The notes under the pieces are model-generated. The model was not told the DNA's origin, did no database searches, and saw only the letters and a list, made by a program, of their open reading frames with translations. This document shows, piece by piece, positions 46,618 to 56,831 of a stretch of DNA of 64,000 nucleotides; the stretch's first letter is position 1, and each line of letters opens with the position of its first letter. The translations under genes and the position numbers were made by a program. Source of the DNA: Psychrobacter sp. JCM 18901 (GTDB taxonomy: Bacteria > Pseudomonadota > Gammaproteobacteria > Pseudomonadales > Moraxellaceae); contig NZ_BAWH01000015.1 in the NCBI RefSeq assembly GCF_000586435.1, positions 1-64,000 on the forward strand. The letters are read 5' to 3'.

Positions 46618-47493
46618 ATGGAATTTTTAGGTTTTACCGTCGATGTCGCTACCTTAACGAGCAATGCCCTAGAGTTGGTCATTAAAGTCGCTTTAGCAAT
46701 ACTTATATTTATCGTTGGACGTTGGCTTGCCAAAAAGGCAGTCGCTTTTTCCGATCGCTTGATGACGCGTAGCCATCTGGACGAGACAGTTGCTAGTTTT
46801 TTTAAGTCGTCTATTGTATGGCGTACTACTGGTCGTGGTGATTTTAGCTGCACTTAGCAAAGTCGGTGTACAGACTACTTCGGTCGTCGCGATCTTAGGT
46901 GGTGCCGCTGTTGCCGTTGGTTTGTCACTAAAAGACCAGCTATCAAATTTTGCCGCTGGTATTATGATTGTGACATTTCGCCCGTTTGTACGCGGCGATT
47001 ATGTACAGATTAGTAGCTACACAGGTACGGTGACTGAGATTACTTTGGTTAATACCCATCTGACAACCATTAACAATCACGATATCATCATTCCTAATAG
47101 CGATATCACGACTTCACCTGTAGTCAATTATACAGCGCTACCCAATCGCCGCGTCGATATCACTGTCGGTATTGGCTATGATGCTGATATCAAAACGGCT
47201 AAAGACGTGATGTTAAGTCTGGCAAGAAATAACCCATTGGCTTTTACTGATCCTGAGCCTATCGTACGAGTGACCAATCTAGGCGACAACTCAGTAGATC
47301 TTACCCTAAACGTTTGGACAACCAATGCCGATTGGTGGTCGATGCAATGCGAGCTACTAGAGCAATTCAAGCAAGCTCTAGATGATGAGAAATCGAGATT
47401 CCATTCCCGCAGCGCAGTGTCCATGTTAAAGGCTTGGATCATATGATCAACCAAATGGGTCAAGCGCAAAAGTTGCCATTAACTAAAGATTAA
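46618..47493 (+). CDS. mscS: Small-conductance mechanosensitive channel MscS (frameshifted)
   Basis: About 291 residues, close to E. coli MscS. It releases osmolytes on hypo-osmotic shock. TM1 is LVIKVALAILIFIVGRWLA. The pore helix TM3 is VVAILGGAAVAVGLSLKDQLSNFAAGIMI, with the Ala/Gly pattern of MscS. The cytoplasmic beta domain has FVRGDYVQISSYTGTVTEI and IIIPNSDITTSPVVNYT. Breaks occur at T7 46797-46803 and near 47391. Correcting the second gives the normal ending IEIPFPQRSVHVKGLDHM and a stop at 47491-47493. Confidence 0.92.
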
Positions 47494-47542
47494 TGAGTAG
47501 CTGCCTAATAGTTAAAAGGCTATTTTATAAAGCAGTGCTAGT

Positions 47543-48141
47543 TTAGACATAAGGGTTTGGTAGGTTTAGGCCTACCAAAATCTCAATTTCAAAATGCTCC
47601 ATCTCATCTTGCTCAGCTTGTCCGAGCTCATGATCAAAACCCAGTAGGTGTAGCACGCCATGCACTAGCAAATGCTGATGTGTTGCGCCACGGTTTTGTC
47701 CTGTTCAGCCGCTTCACGTACCATCACTTCATGACAGATAATCAGCTCTCCAAGAGGCAACGTTGGCATCAGCTCAATGACGGCCGCAGGTAATTCGCTT
47801 GGATAAGACAAAATATTGGTTGCATAGTCTTTACCACGTGCTTCTAGATTTAGAGCGCGGCCTTCGACGTCATCAGTAATATATATATCTAGCGTTTTAG
47901 ACTTTTCCTGCCACAGCTCAGGCTCAATATCTGCAAAATAGGGTAAGGTCAGACCATTATTAATACGACCGTCTATATACTCTAAAGTCGCCATCATGAC
48001 TGATAGTAAATGCTCGCGATTATAAAAAGTATCTAATATTTCATCATCAATACTGTCGGTCGCACTGATATCAAGTGCTGCTAAGCTGGCATGATTACTA
48101 GCAATCTTGTCATCGAAATTAGTACTGTCAGGTTGGCTCAT
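47543..48141 (-). CDS. ybeY: Endoribonuclease YbeY (frameshifted)
   Basis: About 199 residues. YbeY is a zinc-dependent RNase involved in 16S rRNA 3'-end maturation and ribosome quality control. The conserved ILSYPSELP and [17 protein letters not shown] are in the main frame. One lost base near 47674 hides the metal site; restoring it gives [25 protein letters not shown] with the HGxLHLxGxDH zinc motif and stop at 47545-47543. The N-terminal 60 residues are Asp/Ser-rich and less conserved. It lies next to phoH-like ybeZ, the normal pairing, but separated by a terminator. Confidence 0.9.
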
Positions 48142-48368
48142 ATTGCTGTCCTTTTTATTATAAATAAATGCGTTTTTAAGGCTGCATCTTCTAGGTGATT
48201 TATTTGCCAGCTCTTTTAATATAAAAGTAGCTTAATTATTGTCTTTCATTGCTAAATTTTTGGCCAATAAATAGAGGCCAATGTATAGAATGTATAGAGG
48301 CTACTATAGCTAAGTTACTGGTAGGCGACTAGTAGTGAAAGAGCTAAATTCAATAAACTGTCGGTAAG

Positions 48369-48403
48369 AAAAAACCGGACTACTTTTAGTAATCCGGTTT
48401 TCT
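48369..48403 (-). terminator. Terminator between ybeZ and ybeY
   Basis: AAAAAACCGGA and TCCGGTTTT arms with an additional CTAC-TAGTA-like interior. On the minus strand a T6 tract follows, so it should terminate the phoH-like transcript. The rest of 48142-48458 shows nothing further. Confidence 0.75.
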
Positions 48404-48458
48404 TATGCAATATAAATGCTTATAGCAAATGACTGTAATTCAGTGATTAGCTTAATTA

Positions 48459-49562
48459 CTACAGATTGGCTGCTGCATTAGCGACGGCTTGTCTACGCTC
48501 TTGTTCTTTAATACGTTCAAACTTACGTTTTTCTTCTAAAGCCATTTGCTCTTCATCAAATACGTCATAGGCTTCAACAATTTGTTGTACCAATTGATGT
48601 CGTACGACGTCTTTTGAATCAAACTTTGTGATATGAATCTCTTCGATATCCTTTAGAATATCCATTGCTTGGGCCAAGCCTGACTTGTGACCACGTGGCA
48701 AATCCACCTGAGTAATATCCCCAGTAATGACGGCACGTGAGCCAAAGCCCAAGCGGGTCAAAAACATTTTCATCTGTTCAGGTGTGGTGTTCTGCGCTTC
48801 ATCTAGAATGACAAACGAGTTATTCAAAGTACGACCACGCATGTAGGCAAGCGGCGCCACTTCGATAATCTGACGCTCAATCATTTTACCGACTTTTTCG
48901 AAGCCTATCATCTCATAGAGCGCATCATATAATGGGCGTAAGTATGGGTCGATTTTTTGGGTCAAATCACCTGGCAAGAAGCCCAACTTTTCGCCAGCTT
49001 CTACTGCTGGACGCACTAGCAAAATACGCTCAATCTCATTACGCTCAAGCATATCGACGGCACAAGCCACTGCTAGATACGTTTTACCCGTACCAGCTGG
49101 CCCAATACCAAATGACACATCAGAGCTCAGGACGTTTTTTACATAGCGCTGTTGGTTGCCCCCACGCGGAACGATGCGACCCTTACGTGTACGTAAACTG
49201 ATGGGCGTAAACTCGCTAGCCTCATCCAAATCTTCATCATATTCCATATCATCATGGTCTTGCTCGTCTTCTTCGATGTCTTCATCACGAGAGAGGCTAG
49301 ATTGGATGATGAGATGCAGCTCTTCTGCACTAATGTCTTTGGTGTTCTGTGCTTCATCTACCATTTTGTAGATAATACGTTCACCGCGTTCAACATTGGT
49401 CACATCGCCACTCAGGCAAAAATCGCCTTGGCGTTGCATGATTTTAATATCGAGGCGTTCTTGGATATATTTCATGTGATTGTTGTATTCACCAAGCACG
49501 GTTTTTAGCTGTGCTGGGGTCAATGATTCAAACTTTATACGGCGGCTCATGGAATCAGTCAA
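48459..49562 (-). CDS. ybeZ: PhoH-like ATPase (YbeZ)
   Basis: A 367-residue PhoH-family NTPase, a cytoplasmic partner of YbeY. An N-terminal KH-like region is followed by an acidic linker (DEDIEEDEQDHDDMEYDEDLDEASEF). The P-loop is FGIGPAGTGKTYLAVACA, Walker B is VILDEAQNTTPEQMKMFLTRLG, and TGDITQVDLPRG is the family motif. The acidic linker is longer than in E. coli. The frame is intact. Confidence 0.92.
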   Translation of the reverse strand: MTDSMSRRIKFESLTPAQLKTVLGEYNNHMKYIQERLDIKIMQRQGDFCLSGDVTNVERGERIIYKMVDEAQNTKDISAEELHLIIQSSLSRDEDIEEDEQDHDDMEYDEDLDEASEFTPISLRTRKGRIVPRGGNQQRYVKNVLSSDVSFGIGPAGTGKTYLAVACAVDMLERNEIERILLVRPAVEAGEKLGFLPGDLTQKIDPYLRPLYDALYEMIGFEKVGKMIERQIIEVAPLAYMRGRTLNNSFVILDEAQNTTPEQMKMFLTRLGFGSRAVITGDITQVDLPRGHKSGLAQAMDILKDIEEIHITKFDSKDVVRHQLVQQIVEAYDVFDEEQMALEEKRKFERIKEQERRQAVANAAANL

Positions 49563-50161
49563 GCGATTATCCTTTTATTGTGTACCCGACGCTATGATTT
49601 GGTTTTAATTGCGTGGCGGGTTGCAGAGATAAAATAGTTAGTGGCGTTACAGTTTTTTAGGTGTTACAAAGATTGTAGATGATAAAAATGACGGCGATAT
49701 TATTGTTGTTTTTGTGGAAGGTCGTAAATGAAAGTAATGAAAGTCTTGCCTTCATTATGGTAGAGAATTTTTAAATTTCAAGCCATACATCAGATAGATA
49801 ACGCTGTTTTTGTATGCTGATTGCAACTCTACAGCGATTTTCTATAGATTGATTCGATGTTGCTGTCAGTTCTATATAATTCATCGCTACCCACCATGTG
49901 ATAGCGCTTTAATCATATTAATATTTTTGATTTTTATAAAAATAAACCTCGTTTATGATGAGAGTAAAGAAACGATTTGTCTACGGTTAAGACCACGGCA
50001 TAATAGACAATTTGTGGTAATCTATGGGCGATACCATAGGTTGCTGTAAGCTATCTAACAACAGTAGTGAAATGATAAAAATTATAAAATAAAGTCAGTG
50101 ACGAGTGGCTATCTATCATTAATAAATTGCTTGTCCAAAAGATTATAATAGGAAAATAACG
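49563..50161. other. Gene-free region between ybeZ and ubiH
   Basis: About 600 AT-rich bases between divergent genes with only short, poorly starting ORFs. One small inverted repeat, CTATGG-GCGATA-CCATAG at about 50023-50040, is visible. Promoters for both genes must lie here, but I cannot place them confidently. Confidence 0.5.
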
Positions 50162-51490
50162 ATGCAAGATACTGATTCACATTTATCCAATGCTGACAAC
50201 ATACCTAAAAAGTTCGACAGCATCTCTAAAAAGAAAGAAGCGATAACTGACCAGCAAGTGCTTATCGCGGGTGGTGGTCATGTTGGTTTGTCCTTTGCAT
50301 TGCTATTGGCCCATCACGGTATTGCGAGCACCTTATTAGAAAAAAACAGCTATCCAACCATCAGTCCAACGGATGATAGTACTCGCAGCCATTATTTAGA
50401 CAGTCGCAATACGGCTTTATCGCGGCGCACGGTACAAATATATCAAGAGATTGGACTGTGGGATGAGTTACAGAGCCATGCCTGCCGTATCGACACTGTA
50501 CAGATTAGTGAGCAAGGCAGCTTTGGGCGCGCGCAGCTAAATAAAGCAGAAGAGCGCGTTGAGTCATTTGGGCAAGTCATCGAAAACGCTTGGCTGGGTC
50601 GTAAACTTTTATTAGCCGCGCAGCAGGAGCCGTTAATTACCTTGATAGATAATGCCAATGTGACGGCTGTCCAACAGCAGGCCGATAGTGTGACGCTTAG
50701 CTTTAATTACAATGATGAAGCCGAAAACGAGCAGCAGCTGCAAGCTAGCGTATTAGTTGCTTGTGATGGGCGCGACTCTACAGTACGCCAATTACTAGAT
50801 ATCGGTACAACCACGTATGACTATCAGCAAACGGCCATCGTCGGCGTAGTAGAGACAGATACGCCACACGAGCATGCAGCGATTGAGCGTTTCAGTCCAG
50901 CTGGCCCACTTGCTGTGCTCCCACTGACCGATCCAGAGGGCGATGGCAATGACGAGTATCAACAAGGCTACAGACGCTCTGTCGTATGGGTATGCCCAAC
51001 AGGTGAAGAAACCAGGTATTTAGAAGACGACGCCCATTTCTTGCAGACCCTACAGCAAGCTTTCGGTCAACGCGCTGGCAAGTTCACAACTGCAGGTCGC
51101 CGCGGCGCCTATCCATTGACCCGCGTACTAGCGGATAAGCAAGTAGAAGGGCGCTGCGTCATTATGGGCAATGCAGCTCACACTCTGCATCCTGTCGCTG
51201 GTCAAGGCTTTAATCTCTGTATGCGAGATGCGCATGTATTGGCACAGATGCTGAACACACAAATACTCAAAGGCGCAGATATCGGTGATGCACAGTTATT
51301 AAAACGTTATGAGAAAGCACGTCAAACCGACCAGAAGCGAGTGATTCGTTTTTGTGATGCGGTAGTACATGGCTTCACGCATCCTAACCCAGCGATTAAG
51401 CTGGTACGAAATATGGCTTTGTTGGCCTTTGATAAATTGCCAAATATTAAACCACTAGTCGCCACTTATGCGATGGGTCTAAAATCATAG
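50162..51490 (+). CDS. ubiH: UbiH/VisC-family FAD monooxygenase
   Basis: A 442-residue flavin hydroxylase of ubiquinone biosynthesis. The FAD dinucleotide motif is VLIAGGGHVGLSFALLLAHHG near residues 35-55. The second motif is VACDGRDSTVRQLL, and the third is GNAAHTLHPVAGQGFNLCMRDAHVL. The UbiH/UbiI/UbiF paralogues are hard to separate; UbiH is chosen from overall similarity. A tandem paralogue follows 167 bases downstream. It acts at the inner face of the membrane. The frame is intact. Confidence 0.85.
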   Translation: MQDTDSHLSNADNIPKKFDSISKKKEAITDQQVLIAGGGHVGLSFALLLAHHGIASTLLEKNSYPTISPTDDSTRSHYLDSRNTALSRRTVQIYQEIGLWDELQSHACRIDTVQISEQGSFGRAQLNKAEERVESFGQVIENAWLGRKLLLAAQQEPLITLIDNANVTAVQQQADSVTLSFNYNDEAENEQQLQASVLVACDGRDSTVRQLLDIGTTTYDYQQTAIVGVVETDTPHEHAAIERFSPAGPLAVLPLTDPEGDGNDEYQQGYRRSVVWVCPTGEETRYLEDDAHFLQTLQQAFGQRAGKFTTAGRRGAYPLTRVLADKQVEGRCVIMGNAAHTLHPVAGQGFNLCMRDAHVLAQMLNTQILKGADIGDAQLLKRYEKARQTDQKRVIRFCDAVVHGFTHPNPAIKLVRNMALLAFDKLPNIKPLVATYAMGLKS

Positions 51491-51657
51491 TGCTATAGTT
51501 AAATCCTCTTTAAAAGAGTGACAGCGTTAACCTCGCTTGAAGTATTGCCTATACATCTGCACTCGGTTGCCTTGTTTCTCTCTTAAACTGAATCAACTAA
51601 CTGTAATTAAGATTGATAATCATCATTCTAATATTGAGCAATATTGAGAGACACCTT

Positions 51658-52941
51658 ATGAAGAACAACCATACGTTGATTATCGGTAGCGGTATCGTTG
51701 GGGCAACGCTTGCTCTAAAGTTGGCACAAGACAAAATGCCAGTGACGTTGATCGATGCTCGTCCTGCACGTGATGAATCGGCTTGGCAACATGTACTTAG
51801 CAAACGTGATGCACGTGTCTATGCACTTAGTATGGCTAGTATTAATTTACTTGAAGACATTGGCGCTTGGCAACATATTGCCGCCTCTAAACGCAAAGCA
51901 GACTACTCGCAAATGCAGGTATGGCAGCTCAATGGGATGGGTGAGTTATTATTTGGCGAAAGTGAAGACAGCGGCGCCGAGGATAATAGCAGTAAAAATT
52001 ATGAGCCTATATTATTAGGTAGTATGGTTGAGCCTGCTGTTATCGAGCACGCATTATGGCAACGCTTGCATGAAGCTGATGTCAGTGACTATCTGACCCT
52101 TATCGCTGGTCATAAAGTTATTGATATGGATTGGCTAGGGGCGCAGCAAGGCTACCGTGTAACTCTAGACAATGGCGAGGCGATTGATACACGTCTATTA
52201 GTTGGCGCTGATGGGCGCGGTTCATTTGTCCGTCAGCAAGCAGGGATTGGCGTAGATACGCTTGATTATAATCAAACCGCAATTTGCTGTGCGATTCAGA
52301 CTGAGAAACCGCATCAGGCAACTGCACGCCAAGCTATGCTACCGACGGGTACACTGGCACTATTGCCATTAGCAGATATAACCGATGTTGATAAAGCAAG
52401 CCCGCAGCATTGGCAGTCGATCGTATGGACATTGCCGCGCAATCAAGCATTAGCGTTGATAGAGGAAGAAGATCGTTTTATCGCTGATAAGTTAGCAGCT
52501 GCCAGCAATTACGAGTTGGGTGCGATTAATCAGATTGAGTCTATCGCTAGTTTTCCATTAGCGGCTCAGCAAGCGAAAAGCTACGTCGCTGATAACTTGG
52601 TGCTGATCGGTGATGCTGCTCATGGTGTACATCCGCTGGCAGGCCAAGGACTGAACCTTGGTATGCTGGACGTGCAAGTATTATGTGAGCAGCTAAAGCA
52701 TGACTTTACCCGTAGTGGCGGTACGCTTTGGGGTAGCAATCAAACGCTACGTCATTATGAGCGTTCGCGCCGTCCGCATAATAGTCTAATGATGCACAGC
52801 TTTTCTGCGCTTAACTGGTTATTTGCAGGGTCGCTTGCCCAATTGCGTCCTGTGCAGCAGATACGTAATGAGGGTATGTACCGAGTCAGCAAAATCAAGC
52901 CATTGATGCGTTTGTTTGCGAAGCAGGCGAGTGGGATATAG
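51658..52941 (+). CDS. UbiI/UbiF-family FAD monooxygenase
   Basis: About 427 residues, paralogous to the preceding gene. FAD motif I is LIIGSGIVGATLALKLAQDKMP. Further motifs are VGADGRGSFVRQQAG and LIGDAAHGVHPLAGQGLNLGMLDVQVL. It should hydroxylate a different ring position of the ubiquinone precursor. I choose the ATG at 51658 (MKNNHTLIIG), giving the FAD motif close to the N-terminus; a longer frame opens at 51613. The frame is intact. Confidence 0.85.
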   Translation: MKNNHTLIIGSGIVGATLALKLAQDKMPVTLIDARPARDESAWQHVLSKRDARVYALSMASINLLEDIGAWQHIAASKRKADYSQMQVWQLNGMGELLFGESEDSGAEDNSSKNYEPILLGSMVEPAVIEHALWQRLHEADVSDYLTLIAGHKVIDMDWLGAQQGYRVTLDNGEAIDTRLLVGADGRGSFVRQQAGIGVDTLDYNQTAICCAIQTEKPHQATARQAMLPTGTLALLPLADITDVDKASPQHWQSIVWTLPRNQALALIEEEDRFIADKLAAASNYELGAINQIESIASFPLAAQQAKSYVADNLVLIGDAAHGVHPLAGQGLNLGMLDVQVLCEQLKHDFTRSGGTLWGSNQTLRHYERSRRPHNSLMMHSFSALNWLFAGSLAQLRPVQQIRNEGMYRVSKIKPLMRLFAKQASGI

Positions 52942-52945
52942 GAAA

Positions 52946-53856
52946 CTACCCCAACGCCGAAAAGAACACCATCAGCACTGGCGAGACAATATTAATTAGG
53001 AAGCCAAAACTAATCGCTAGTGGCACGACTTTTAGACCACCTGACTGCTGAATGATAGGCAAGGTAAAGTCTAAACTGGTCGCACCGCCAAGCCCAACCG
53101 CGGCAGAAGGGTATTTGCGCATAAATACCGGAATAAAGATTAACGCAAAGAACTCACGTACCAAGTCATTAAACAACGCGACACTACCCCAAACCGCGCC
53201 ATAAGCATCGGTCATGACAATCGCTGATAGCGAGTACCAACCAAACCCTGACGATAGTGCTAAGCCTTTCGTCCATGACACATCAGTAAATAGTAGTGCA
53301 AAGATAAGCCCGCCTGCCAATACCGCTAGCGTAAAGATGACACTCATTTCTACGCCGCGTTTATTCAGTAATACTTCTTTTAAGGTGATGCCCGATCCTT
53401 TTAAGCCTATACCGACCAGTAATATCAAAATCATCAGCATGACAGTCATAGAGTTTTCGGGCGGCATATAATCAGCAGGCAAGAAATAGCCAATCACCAT
53501 CCCAATCACCACGCAAACCACTTGCGCCAAGCTACCTCGAATGCTCACACGATGCTCTTTGGATTTTACACTTGGTTTTTTGGCATGCCACGGGCGCAGG
53601 TGATCGAACAACATCAGCCAAATAAACCTGAACCAATTGTTAATATTGATAGGACGGTGACATACAGCGCAATTTCACCCAACTGATTACCTAGACCTTC
53701 TACCTGAGACAGCTCAATACCGATCAACGCTAGGATAATAAATACCAAGTATGATAGACCTTTGTCGGCCAATTTTGTCATAGTAGGGTTAGACGGAATG
53801 GCAAAGCCAATAAACATTGGCATTAATACCAGAACAAGGGTGACTAGGCTTTCCAT
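52946..53856 (-). CDS. lysO: LysO-family lysine exporter (frameshifted)
   Basis: About 303 residues, matching the roughly 300 of E. coli LysO. It exports lysine and toxic analogues. The N-terminal piece has the first helices (VTLVLVLMPMFIGFAI, YLVFIILALIGIELS). The larger piece begins MLFDHLRPWHAKK and contains LMILILLVGIGLKGSG, the hallmark SSGFGWYSLSAIVMTDAYGAVWGSVALFNDLVREFFALI and SLDFTLPIIQQSGG. The two meet near 53615 with a one-base shift (GLFG-LMLFDH). A genuine split into two overlapping genes is possible but less likely. It is convergent with the ubi gene, 4 bases apart. Confidence 0.85.
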
Positions 53857-54120
53857 GATAAAGGGCTCGCAGCATTTTTAATAAGGCGTTTTTAAGAAGC
53901 TGAAGATTGTACCATATAAGGTTAATAGTATTGATATGAGCCACTGAGATTCATTGTAAATCATCGCTCATTGTTGGCTAAACTGGAAAAACTGGACGAT
54001 TATAATGATGTTAATAAATATCTTTTTCAAAATGTTTGAACGTTTTTGAGCGCTTTGTAATTCTTTACCTTATAAACTTTTGTTGCTACATTAAAGTACT
54101 GAAAATATTTGGCTAAACTC

Positions 54121-54835
54121 ATGTCGCTATATCAGCTCAAAACTCAGTTTCAAAATCAACTACGCCCGATAAGTAATGCGCTGGTTGAGCAAAATGTTAC
54201 CGCTAATCAAGTGACAGTATCCGCTGTTTTATTAAGTATCGGTACTGCCTATATCATTGCCAAACCAGCGGCTGAACAGCAGCGGCTGTGGCTTTTATTA
54301 CCATCATCATTGTTTGTACGTATGGCACTCAATGCCATCGATGGCATGATGGCCCGTGAACATGGCCAGGCATCAACGCTAGGAGCCGTGTTAAACGAGG
54401 TAGGTGATATGGTTGCCGATACGGCTCTATTAGCGAGTCTGGCGCCTCATATTCTGACCCCTCATATCAATAACAAAGAACGGCAAACGGTAATAGCCAA
54501 CTTACCAACGAACATATCAACTTCTCAGCATCATATCACTGGTCTGATAGCCCTTAGTATTGGCACCGAACTGTTAGGCGTTACTAGTAATACTATGTTA
54601 GATGTTCGTGCTAACCAAGGGCCTTTAGGCAAAAGCGATCGCGCTTTCATACTAGGGGTGCTTGGTGCCTTTATGGGTATTAGGCCAAAGCGCCAGTAGG
54701 TATTAAAACGCAGTCGTCTTCGCCTGCTATCAGAATGGGTCAATTATTTATATTAACAGAGATAATGCTATTAAAGACCTGTCTCAATCGACTACGTTAT
54801 ATGACAGAGTTATACTTAATGCGCAACCCACCTGA
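54121..54835 (+). CDS. CDP-alcohol phosphatidyltransferase family protein (frameshifted 3' end)
   Basis: Membrane enzyme of about 230 residues. The family signature DxxDGxxAR(x8)GxxxDxxxD is present as NAIDGMMAR, then G88, N92 and D96. The first and third Asp are thus Asn, while D74 and the base D96 are kept. Such enzymes swap CMP of a CDP-linked lipid for an alcohol. The frame as written stops at 54699. A shift near 54685 leads into KAPVGIKTQSSSPAIRMGQLFILTEIMLLKTCLNRLRYMTE, which supplies the last helix. The exact stop is unresolved (TGA at 54833-54835 is one candidate). Start may be the ATG at 54121 or a TTG at 54109. First gene of a lipid-enzyme cluster. Confidence 0.75.
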
Positions 54836-56828
54836 GCTGCGATCCGTACTGGGTGAGTCAACAAACAACTCACTATCTCTTACTGTTGTTTTACCAAATA
54901 CTTCTACTGATAACGCTCGCCCATTGGAGTTCAAAGAAATGCCAACCACAACCGTTGATAGTCAAAAATTCGAAGAACAGGCCAGTGTTGGTTTTGATTT
55001 GCCTGCATCTAAAATCATCAATGGTGAGAGCTGTTATAACGCTTATGACGGCACGGCTATTTATTATCGCTATTGCTAACGACGCCTTTAGAAGACATGA
55101 AAAAATCAGCTATCAAGCAAGCCAACCAACCGTTGCGCCAAGTTATCTTATTACACCGAGGACATGAGCATTCAGGACGATTGGCAGAGCTAGGAGAGCA
55201 GTTTGCAAAAGCTGGATATCAAGTATTTGCTTGGGATGCACGCGGCAATGGTCGCTCAGGCGGTATCAAAGATCATGCAGAGAGCGTCACTGAGCTTGAG
55301 CGAGATTTAGAGGGTTTCGTCCAGTTGGTGATTGGGCAAACAGGCATTGCTATCGAGGATACATTGATTGTCGCTAGCAGTATCGGCGCAGTGTTGGCAG
55401 CAGCATGGGTACACGATTATGCGCCAAATATTCGCGGGATGATACTTGGCACGCCTGCCCTCAGTATTCGCTTGTATTTGCCCTTTGCCATACCGTCGTT
55501 GAAGGTGGCGCGTACGCTAGGTCTGATGTCACGTGTCAGCAGCTACGTTAAAGCACAAGTACTGACTCATGATAAAGACGCGCAGCAGGCTTATAATGCT
55601 GATCCGTTAATCTCCAACAGTATCTCGACCGACTTACTCATCGACACTCATGCAACGGGTCAGCGTTTACTTGATGATGCAGGTGCCATTACCGTACCGA
55701 CGTTCGTCTTGTGTGCGGGCAAGGATTATGTGGTCGATAAGCAGGCTGAGCGTACGTTTTATGAAGCGATTAACACACCGATTAAACGCTGGCAGTTGTA
55801 TCCAGATAGCTATCACGCAATCTTTCATGAGACCAATAAAGCCGATGTCTTTGCCGACTGTATTGAGTTTGCTGAGGAAATATTTAGCACACCAGTCCAA
55901 GCCCCTGATTTGAGTACGGCTCACTTAAACAGTGCCAGTAAGGATAAAGTGGATCGTTTGGCGATTAAACCATTCAATCCAAACTTTGCAATTACCCGTT
56001 TTGCGATGCAGAAATTTGGTCATGTCAGCGATGCAATTGCTACAGGGCTTGAGCATGGATTTGATTCAGGTCACTCGCTGGATCACGTCTATTACAATCA
56101 GCCCAGCGGTCAGAACAAGTTTGGACAGGCGGTCGATAAGTTTTATTTAAATAATATCGGCTGGCAAGGTATTCGTATTCGCCGTGAGCATATATTGGAG
56201 TTGGCACGCTTAGCACTTGCAGATATCGAAGATAAAAATCAAAGCAGCAATAAATCATACCAACCAAAACTGTTAGATATCGCTAGTGGGCATGGTTTTT
56301 ATGCGTTTGATCTGCTGACAGAATTTACAGATTTGTATGCTGAATTGCGTGATTATGAGATGCATAATATTCAGGCACTGCAAGCAAAAGCACAGCAGTT
56401 AGTGATTGCTGATCGAGTAGTGACCAGTCAGAAGGATGCCTTTGATCCTTCCAGTTATATCAATGCACATACGAATGATACTAGCACCGATACTAAAAAA
56501 ATCAGATCTTGCTATTGCTTCTGGGTTGTTTGAGTTGTTCTCTGATAATGCGCTACCAGCGACGGCTTTGGCAGGTATTTATGACAGTTTAAAATCGGGC
56601 GGTTATCTGATTTATACCAACCAACCGTGGCACCCTGAACAGGAATTTATCAGTAAAACACTAAACAATCACCGTGGCAGTAGTTGGGTGATGCGTTGCC
56701 GTTCGCAGGCGGAAATGGATCAATTGGTTGAGCGGGCAGGCTTTAAGAAAGTCACGATGCGTATCGATCGCTTTGGGATATTTACCGTGTCATTAGCGAT
56801 TAAAACTGTACCAGCTGATGATGAGTGA
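54819..56828 (+). CDS. Alpha/beta hydrolase fused to a SAM-dependent methyltransferase (frameshifted)
   Basis: About 669 residues. The N-terminal 90 residues are non-conserved. A serine-hydrolase-type domain follows: ILLHRGHEHSGR, FAWDARGNGRSGG, nucleophile elbow ASSIGAVLAAAW, AGKDYVVD and the late His in PDSYHAIFHE, together like a monoacylglycerol lipase. From about residue 470 a class I methyltransferase domain begins (LLDIASGHGFYAFDLL), ending AIKTVPADDE. Frame breaks occur near 55076 (YRYW-LTTPLED) and at A7 56496-56502 (DTKKSDLAIASG). This fusion is known from a conserved gammaproteobacterial lipid cluster of unknown product. Stop lies 3 bases before the next ATG. Confidence 0.8.
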
Positions 56829-56831
56829 TAG

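Noticed and set aside
49810..50049. Short + strand ORF in the ybeZ-ubiH gap
   Set aside because: No ribosome binding site, no recognisable protein features, composition like intergenic DNA.
53611..53860. Two separate small membrane proteins in place of LysO
   Set aside because: The pieces together match the length and helix pattern of LysO, and one base restores the join.
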